The translations under genes and the position numbers were made by a program. A stretch of 64,000 bases of DNA from Liolophura sinensis. Lineage: Eukaryota > Mollusca > Polyplacophora > Chitonida > Chitonidae. Below the pieces are notes generated by a model. The model was not told the DNA's origin. It did no database searches and worked only from the letters and a program-made list of their open reading frames with translations. Numbering within the stretch: the first letter of the stretch is position 1; the number at the start of each line of letters is the position of its first letter. The stretch covers positions 32,420,810 through 32,484,809 of the forward strand of contig NC_088304.1 of NCBI RefSeq assembly GCF_032854445.1, written 5' to 3'. Positions 57,116 to 64,000 of the stretch are shown here, piece by piece.

Positions 57116-57822
57116 TACGCAATAGCATCATGGCTTAATAAGAATTATAGGAGAAAAGGCATATATCCACTGGTGTTGATTGCGATGTATTAAACCTCAC
57201 TGATGTAGAATTACACTATATGTTGTAATTTCATCAAATGTAATACCCAAACTTTTCTGGTTTACAAAATGGCTGATTTACTGTTTTATTGATGATTGTA
57301 TTGACTTCGTATGTCTATGTTTAAGACGTGTTCAAGGATTTTTCAACCTGGGATGAAATTTGTTAGGAATTCTATTTCCACGGGTGTTTTGGGTTTCGGA
57401 ACACCCTGTGGTAAGTATATAGTTTTTGGCATCGAAACTACCTTCTTGGCGATTTCCCTTCATAAAAAACTATTTTCGAGCACAGTTTCTGGAAGAGACT
57501 TGGTGTAAAAAAAAATGGCTGGCAAATCACTTAACTCCATGATCGGTAAAGCACATAGAAACAGCATATTAGTATCCAACTGAAGGAAACCACATTTTTG
57601 TGGACAATTTTTGCCGTCAATTTTGTACTCTCATTTTTTGTCTTTGCCATCCACATCTCCATAACTGAAGTTTTCTGATACACTTCCATATTCTTCGCAA
57701 AGTCAATTGTAGGATTAATACAGCTCCATAAATTCCTCACAGCGGTGGCACTGTTCACAATAATGATGATTGCCAGTTGTTGGTTTATTTTATTTGACCT
57801 TTGTTTAACGCCGTATATGCAT

Positions 57823-57965
57823 GGAGATGGAAAGGTCTGTCATCAACTTGCAAATGGTTGTTTGTTTCTACCTGGCTCTGTTCGGTTTCCTCTCACGCTT
57901 CATAATGATAGTCGTTGTCGTATTAATAGTGAATTGTTCTTGAATGCAGCATAAAACACCAAACA
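57823..57965 (+). repeat. SINE fragment (family S1), sense
   Basis: GGAAAGGTCTGTCATCAACT, GCAAATGGTTG, CTCTGTTCGGTTTCCTCTCA, CATAATGATAGTCGTTGTCG and GCATAAAACACCAAACAAGT: the 3' half of S1. Confidence 0.7.
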
Positions 57966-58083
57966 AGTAAACACAATAATAATGGCGTACACCGAAGAAT
58001 CCATTTTTTACATAAAAATGGCCTTTTATGCCATTGGTGTATTATGGTGTATGATTTGGGGAGTTGAATGAAGGAATGAAAGC

Positions 58084-58335
58084 TTGGCGTTTAACATCGT
58101 ACTCAACAATTTTCCACTCACATTACGACGAGGAGTCATTAAGTGTGTACGTATACTGTGCATTCTTGCGGCAGGGCCGGCCCTTGGCGCCAAAGTGCTG
58201 CAGTTACAAGCATCATACCGAAGTCACCAGACACGACACCGCACCCAGTCACATGATACTGACACGAGATCAACCAGACCTGTTTCCTGCTATAACATCT
58301 CAGTGCGAAGCGCCAAGCGAGACAGCAACAACTTT
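58084..58335 (+). repeat. Dispersed repeat F2, copy 2
   Basis: Starts GGCGTTTAACATCGTACTCA and carries GACGAGGAGTCATTAAGTGT, GCATTCTTGCGGCAGG, CAGACACGACACCGCACCCA, ATACTGACACGAGATCAACC and CTCAGTGCGAAGCGCCAAGC. Homologous to 3397-3640. The overlapping 89-93-codon frames are repeat-derived. Confidence 0.7.
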
Positions 58336-58589
58336 GGAGAGTTGAATATTTGATCTGTCGTATGACTCGTCACATTCGATTTGTGTGGATCTCATGCAAC
58401 AATTCAGTCTTAGACAAGTAGTTTGACGAATAATCAGAAGCCAAATCGTTGTGTACGTTCCCGCCCTCAGGCGCACGACTCTTGTGCATGTACGAGGCAC
58501 ACGTAGTGCACAAGTAGAGGGTCACTTAATGTCTTCCGCCAATATGGAGAGCAAATTTGTTAGTCCCAATTGTTTAACTTCGTCAGTAG

Positions 58590-58730
58590 CTTTCCAGAGG
58601 TCGTTGGTTTACTACGATTCTCGGAGTAAAAGTGGTCGCCATCGTATGAGTGAAAAATTCTTGCATATGGCGTTAAGGAACAGTTAGCCATAAAGGAAAA
58701 TCCTTGCGTATGGCGTTAAGCAACAATCAA
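58590..58730 (+). repeat. SINE tail fragments (family S1), duplicated tail
   Basis: GGTCGCCATCGTATGAGTGA, AAAATTCTTGCATATGGCGT, then a second CCTTGCGTATGGCGTTAAGC. Two successive tail copies. Confidence 0.6.
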
Positions 58731-59160
58731 CCATCAAGGAAAGCTTCCCAATAGGCACATAAACTATAAGGTTATCAAAATCCGAATTATTATGCGCTTG
58801 TAGAACACTTAATCCGATACATTTACTTCCTGTCCCACAGAACGTGTTGTATCCAGGTTTTATCACAAAAAATTAACCTAAACGAATCTCGAGGGTTTTG
58901 GATCAGATACATGTAGAAAGCTATCAACCACCAAAAGCCATGTTTCAAACACCTGTATGACTTGAGGCAAATGTCGCGTGCACGCTTCCAAATAGTTGTT
59001 CTATTAACAACGAATCATGTCTGACTAAGAGATTGCCCACAGCTATACCCTTTCTCTCCCTGAGCTATCTCCCCAGACCAGCTTTAGGTACATTCCGACT
59101 CGTTACCCGATTCTTTTCTCTTTTGCCATTATTTCTAGTATTTACTCAACCTAGTAACAT

Positions 59161-59379
59161 TTGCAAGCCCTTAGTTACATCCCCATCGTTTTATGTCAAA
59201 CTGCTCGCAGTGCTGCTGTACTCGAACCTCGATTGTTATCTCTGGCACCGTCCCGGGGTGTATCTGCTCATCGAAACCGTCAGGTGATCGTTTCGGATAT
59301 TTCCAGACCTAGAACCAGCTTCCGAGGATGTCGTGGCGTCCCTGCATTCTTTAGACGCTGTATATGTGCCTATCTCTAG
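59161..59379 (+). CDS. Unrecognised open frame, possible retroelement remnant
   Basis: 72 codons, ending ...S-R-G-V-S-A-H-R-N-R-Q-V-I-V-S-D-I-S-R-P then R-T-S-F-R-G-C-R-G-V. It is Arg/Ser-rich and looks more protein-like than the neighbouring frames, somewhat like the linker before the endonuclease in molluscan LINEs. I could not confirm any domain, and no reverse-transcriptase motif follows. It may be chance. Confidence 0.2.
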   Translation: MQALSYIPIVLCQTARSAAVLEPRLLSLAPSRGVSAHRNRQVIVSDISRPRTSFRGCRGVPAFFRRCICAYL

Positions 59380-59517
59380 CACAGGATGATCTGAGACTGA
59401 AGATTGAAAGAATTCTCAATCAGGATATGTAGTGGAGGCCAATTTCTGTATCGAAATCTGGTTAACTTGACAGAGAGCAGTTCCAAACTGCCGGGAATTT
59501 TTTGATTTTGATTTCAC

Positions 59518-59575
59518 TGTTGTTAAAGTTCACGTCACATTCAAGAATATTTCACTTACAGAATGAGGGACGCTA
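59518..59575 (-). repeat. SINE tail fragment (family S1)
   Basis: ACTGTTGTTAAAGTTCACGT, CACATTCAAGAATATTTCAC and TTACAG in the inverted S1 tail order. Confidence 0.5.
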
Positions 59576-60433
59576 TATTTAAGTTAGAGGCAGACGGTGC
59601 ATATACACGATGTAAACAATTAGCATGTTACTTCGCGGAAGTATAGGTTATTACAGAATAGTGTCAGCTCAGTGAACATTAAATAACATGAAGCTTACTT
59701 CACGGTGAATATTAAACATTTAGGAAAACTAGAAGTACTTGCTGGAGAAGGGAGTGGTTAAAATTAACGCTTTATATTTCACACTTTTTGCGACAACTAC
59801 ATTTGAGTTTACTCGTATTGAGGGTAACGCCAATAACACCCTAATCTACTGGTTGGGACATTGGTAACCAATTTTTCTTGAATTCATATACATGATGTCT
59901 AAGCTATAATATATAGGTTACAAGTCATAGGTACCGGTGTGGAGGGGATCTAGCACCTTTATCTGCACTATACCCTCTCGCCTGGAGTGCACCCTACCTA
60001 CTCAGCATCTGGAAATAGTGTAACAAAAGTAAACAATATCTCGCTCTGGGTATCCGACAGGGCGGCCCGCTGCATCCGGATTTATTCTATGTACCTCCAG
60101 GGGGGAATATTCCAAAACTCTTCTCTCGAATTACCTTAATATTCACCCAAAGGGCCAATGCACCCTTACTTAGAACATGTTTTTCTTTCGGTCTCATGTT
60201 TTGTTCTTGTATTTTTCTCAAAGATGAAAGAACAGCCCACTGGCCAGTACAGCTAATGCATCTATTTGCGATATCGTTTATACATAATTTTTTTTAAAAA
60301 GCTTTCATGCAATCGATATTTTGTGGATGTGGTATTTGTCATTCGTAGTTTAGTCATCTTTATCCATTTCAATGAAACTACAGTAAAGACATGCAGTGTT
60401 TAAGGCATGTACTAAGGAAGACTTAAACATGCG

Positions 60434-60645
60434 TAAACGATGGCGGTCAGTTGTATGGGGCAGAGCCTGGATCAAACCTCCGTGCTACATGTAGGTCTAG
60501 CATCAAGTTTCCCCAGGTACCATAGCTGTTAAGTCATCACGGACTGGATTAGAACCCGAGAGCTTGGAATAGTGTGTGAAGGTCCGAGACAGGATCTATT
60601 TTACAGCCATCAATCGGTGGTGAGAATCTTCTGGAATGGTTGAAT
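60434..60645 (-). repeat. tRNA-derived SINE (family S1), diverged
   Basis: AACGATGGCGGTCAG, GGGGCAGAGCCTGG, ACTGGATTAGAACCCGAGAG and GGTGGTGAGAATCTTCTGGA occur in the inverted S1 order. The minus strand has a B-box-like GGGTTCTAATCCAG. Confidence 0.6.
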
Positions 60646-62559
60646 CACTGGTTAGTAACAGCATAAAGTCTATCATGTCCATGATGAACGGGGCAGGGGA
60701 AAACAGGGTGGCCAAAAGGTCAGCCAAAAGAAGAATAAATCTGTGACGGCGTATTTAAGTAATTACTTCTCCTATAAGATTTGCTAGGTTTTTTCCATTC
60801 GCGATCAGATGAACGTCTGTCTTAGAATGAGCCTAATCCGCACACAAGAAGAGGTACGTCCTGACTGCACGGGGTAGAATAAACCGACAGACTCTTGTGA
60901 ATTTGTCTGCTCTGCATGTATATTAAACTGATAGCTAAGTAATCACAATGCATGACTACTCAGGGGCAACCTTCAATAATGACATCATGCCATCCAGAAT
61001 TAAGAAAGACCAAGTGGCGTCGGAGGGAAATTAAAGAGGGAAGGTGCATCTATCACTTCACATAGGCGAGGGTCCAGGGGCCGCCTATAGGCCCTGGAAG
61101 CTGCGGGACACTAGACTTTTATATGACAGCCACAGATGAGTGTGTCTGGAGAAGTTCAGTGTGCAAAAGGCTTTGTAAGAGCTTTTTCTGGTCGACAGAA
61201 AGTAAAGAATTTCAGAATTCTCAATATAATTTTGAATATTTTCTTACTTCACGTTTATGAAAACCAACGGGAATCTAACTTTAAATTGTATAGTAGCCAC
61301 ACGTATGTATTTAGCTAGGCGAAGTTATATAGATAAAAAGGAAGCAACCATTTAGACATTTAATCTGCTTGATTAAGAAATAATGATTTTATCTATCTTG
61401 TTTTTAGCACAGTAAACGTGAAAGAACTGTAAACTTTAGAAAGAGGCCCTACCTTAAATATACTTTTTATTTCCTTCAGGCTCAAATTCTTCCTGGCACG
61501 TTAAGCATAGATTGACGACCACTGGTACCATGGCTGTTATCAGCCCAGCCCCAATAATCCTGTCTTACTTAAGTCAAAATATGGTGTATTTAATAAGCTC
61601 AAGAAAGTTTAAGCAACATAATTTATCATAACTAATCTGTATGGTAACATATTATGTAGCATCTCAGCATTAGTCTAGAAACCTTTTCGTATATTTAATC
61701 CACAAAAACCAGAATTACACCATATACATTTTGTAGACATTCTGACCCCTGAAGTGCGTCACCCTTCAAGGACCTGTTTCACAAAACTTTTGTGTTTTTC
61801 AGTCTTCCGTGATTTGTTTTTAAATTTCGTCGATGCACTATAACGTATATAGGACGTCGTTTACAGGAAATTAAGTTTGCAAGAAATTAGACATGTGAAG
61901 CTTTACACGGAATGCGGGCGATGAATCGTCACTAATTGGCCGACACGAACTATGAAGAAATATTCGTTAAATGAAAGGCGTGAACCTATAGGTGAACTGA
62001 CCAAGTTTTGATCTAGTCGTCGTCCATTCTCAATAATTTCCCACTTCATGAAGTGTTTCTCTTGTATCCTTTGGTATCCTCCTGTGCCTATATGATTTGT
62101 TTTCAACGACGTTTGTATGCCTGTGTCTATGTAATATCGGTCATCTGCACCTAGAATGGATGGTAATAATGAGACAAACACAGAATATGATTTCTACGAA
62201 TGGCAAGTTTTTTTCTTTGTCCTCGCTCTTGGCAGGTATCATGAATTACGTTTGCATTGCCATTCCTCTAACTTTTCATCGATACTTAACGAGTTATATC
62301 ACGCTTCTAAATACTTGTCTAAAATTCTGAATATTAACTCCAGTATATTGCTGTACACTAAAAGAGATACTATATTTATACTTTATTTGAACTGCGCATA
62401 ATCATACATTCATTTGAATCGCATGCAAAACCGAGATCTGAAGTACGATACGTGGCTGTAAACCAGGAGACACACGGTGTGCAGGTAAAATCCCGGATCC
62501 TGTGAATTAACGCCCCTCTCTCACTGTCCACGTGTCCTTGATGACAACAGACGGTCGAC

Positions 62560-62775
62560 GGCACTCGTGCAACAGTTTGCGCAGTCTAATTGTTGCTGGA
62601 CACCATTTGTGTTCCATCAGTATGGTGTGCAGGTCAAACGTGGGACAATATTTCAGTAATTTGCCAGAGGTTAGTGGTTTATCCCGAGCACTCTGGCTTC
62701 CTATACCCATAAAACTGACGTCATCGTACAAATGCAAAGTTCTTTAAGTGTGGCGTTAATCAACCAATCGATCAG
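62560..62775 (+). repeat. SINE (family S1-like), sense, diverged
   Basis: GCCAGAGGTTAGTGGTTTAT, CACTCTGGCTTCCTATACCC, ATAAAACTGACGTCATCGTA and GTGTGGCGTTAATCAACCAA follow the body-to-tail order of an S1-related element. Confidence 0.55.
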
Positions 62776-63732
62776 TTGCATCGCACATCAACTACATATA
62801 GCTATTTCCAAAATTTATAAACACAATAACTAGATCTCTCAGAAACACTTGGTGGGTATATATGTAACCACTCACAATGCGAAATACATTTATTGCGAAT
62901 ACAAGAAGTATTGTCTTTTCTTTAAAATTTGGTATGTCCAAATACACATGTCTTTGTCCCAATACATAAATTAGAAGCAAACAAAGGCCAAAATAATACT
63001 TTTGATGCTTACACTTAAATTTTCTGTTAAGAAATTAATCAAACATGAAATCTGTGAGTGGCTCTACAAGATGGATAAATCAGTCAGAATCAAGTAAAAT
63101 GTGTTACTCAAAAAATGCAAAAATTTAGGTGAAATGCACTTTATACCTAGAGGTCATTTCCCTCAGAGCCCTGTACACTTGCATGTACTCAGACACAACG
63201 CCACCTGCCACGCCCAGCCTGGAGATCAGACGTGTATCTCGGAATTAGCGGTCCTGATTTATCTCCAGCACAACGCACATGAATCCAAGCAACTGAACTT
63301 TTTTAATACTCTTGTCCGGCGTACACGTCTTCACAAGTGGATTCTCCACATAGTAATGGCTGCTGAATATTTGTGCTTAACTGAGATTTTCTGATTACCT
63401 CTGACTTCGTGTATGTTTTCCAATTTTTTTTTTTGGACTCCTGGATGTAAAGGCCACATATTACCGTTTCAGTAATCGTTCAAGTTTCAGCCTCACAATG
63501 ACAGCGATGGATCCTTCTGAAATTCTTATGAGACTTACTCTCTCTAGGGATATATTAATTCTCAGAAACTACAGGCCTAATCTTATTTTTGACTATCACA
63601 TCTTTGAGTAGGGCTCAAAATACCAATCAGGTGAAATCAGGTAACCATCAGGCAAATAAAATATTCGTCCCTTAAGTACTACCAGCTTTAAATTGCTGAA
63701 AGCTGGAAAAGTTGTCAAGATACATATGTATT

Positions 63733-63822
63733 AATTTATTTGCTGTTTAACGCCGTATACAAGTAGAAACTCAAGGTATTATCATTTATGTAAGGGCGAT
63801 CAGATTTGTGGGTGAGGGAAAT
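63733..63822 (-). repeat. SINE tail fragment (family S1)
   Basis: TTTATTTGCTGTTTAACGCC, GTATACAAG, TTATGTAAGGGCGATCAG and GGGTGAGGGAAA, a diverged inverted S1 tail that leads directly into the 31-bp tandem repeat. Confidence 0.55.
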
Positions 63823-63950
63823 CTGAGTACTACCACCTCTTTCCGCCAGGTACCTGAGTACTACCACCTCTTTCCGCCAGGTACCTGAGTGCTACCACCT
63901 CCTTCCGCCAGATACCTGAGTGCTACCACCTCCTTCCGCCAGATACCTGA
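63823..63950. repeat. 31-bp tandem repeat, 4 copies
   Basis: CTGAGT at 63823, 63854, 63885 and 63916, then CTGACA at 63947. Unit CTGAGTACTACCACCTCTTT then CCGCCAGGTAC. Copies 1-2 differ from copies 3-4 by the same substitutions (TACTACC to TGCTACC, CTCTTTCC to CTCCTTCC). Confidence 0.95.
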
Positions 63951-64000
63951 CATAAATCCTGACTTAAGGTCACAGGCAAACCAACGAGAACTGGATCTGA

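Larger units (their letters stand above)
46881..64000. other. Upstream region without recognised genes
   Basis: 17 kb upstream of SERCA. I saw no exon of a known protein family, no tRNA gene and no rRNA. It contains S1 SINEs, other SINE-like heads at 48890 and 54640, the F2 repeat, a foldback element, several diverged tandem repeats and G/C tracts, all listed separately. Stretches 46900-48850, 50700-53100, 55520-56690 and 60650-62550 show nothing I recognise. Confidence 0.7.

Overview
The window is animal nuclear DNA: AT-rich, intron-rich, full of short dispersed repeats, microsatellites and minisatellites. It contains one clearly recognisable protein-coding gene. On the minus strand this is the 5' (N-terminal) part of a sarco/endoplasmic reticulum Ca2+-ATPase (SERCA, ATP2A family P-type ATPase). 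Thirteen coding exons could be joined by hand. Every junction is GT-AG and every reading phase agrees, giving 394 complete codons plus two bases. Numbered from the ATG at 46319, the catalytic aspartate is D351, the A-domain loop is T181-G-E-S184 and the M4 calcium ligand is E309, exactly as in vertebrate SERCA1. The gene runs off the left edge after exon 13; the nucleotide-binding domain, the rest of the P domain and M5-M10 lie outside the window.

The repeat content suggests a mollusc or another lophotrochozoan. ACATGTAC-type palindromes are very frequent, and there are many copies of a tRNA-derived SINE whose tail reads like 'GCGTAAAACACCAATCAAATAAA', a type I associate with bivalve and gastropod genomes. 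This is pattern recognition, not a database match.

Layout, left to right. 1-799 is intron beyond exon 13. 800-16184 holds exons 13 to 4, with introns of 259 bp to 5.5 kb. 16185-44909 is one 28.7-kb intron (intron 3) that fills almost half the window. It carries SINEs, a probable MITE family, inverted repeats, a 35-bp minisatellite, two adjacent 30/32-bp minisatellites and a 37-bp tandem repeat. 44910-46319 holds exons 3, 2 and 1. 46320-46880 is the 5' UTR and proximal promoter region. On the minus strand it has a compact CRE / E-box / MEF2 / CCAAT cluster and a TATA-like box, which fits a muscle-expressed gene. 46881-64000 is upstream DNA with no gene I can recognise, only repeats: SINEs on both strands (two in tandem), a 220-bp foldback element, diverged tandem repeats and G/C homopolymer tracts.

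Most short open frames in the window are chance or repeat-derived. The longest (224 aa, minus strand, 20432-21106) is a translation of the 35-bp minisatellite. No rRNA gene, functional tRNA gene, CRISPR array or bacterial-type feature was seen. The most interesting signals are the promoter cluster, the exon subdivision compared with vertebrate SERCA, the TIR-bearing repeat family in the introns, and several strong inverted repeats.
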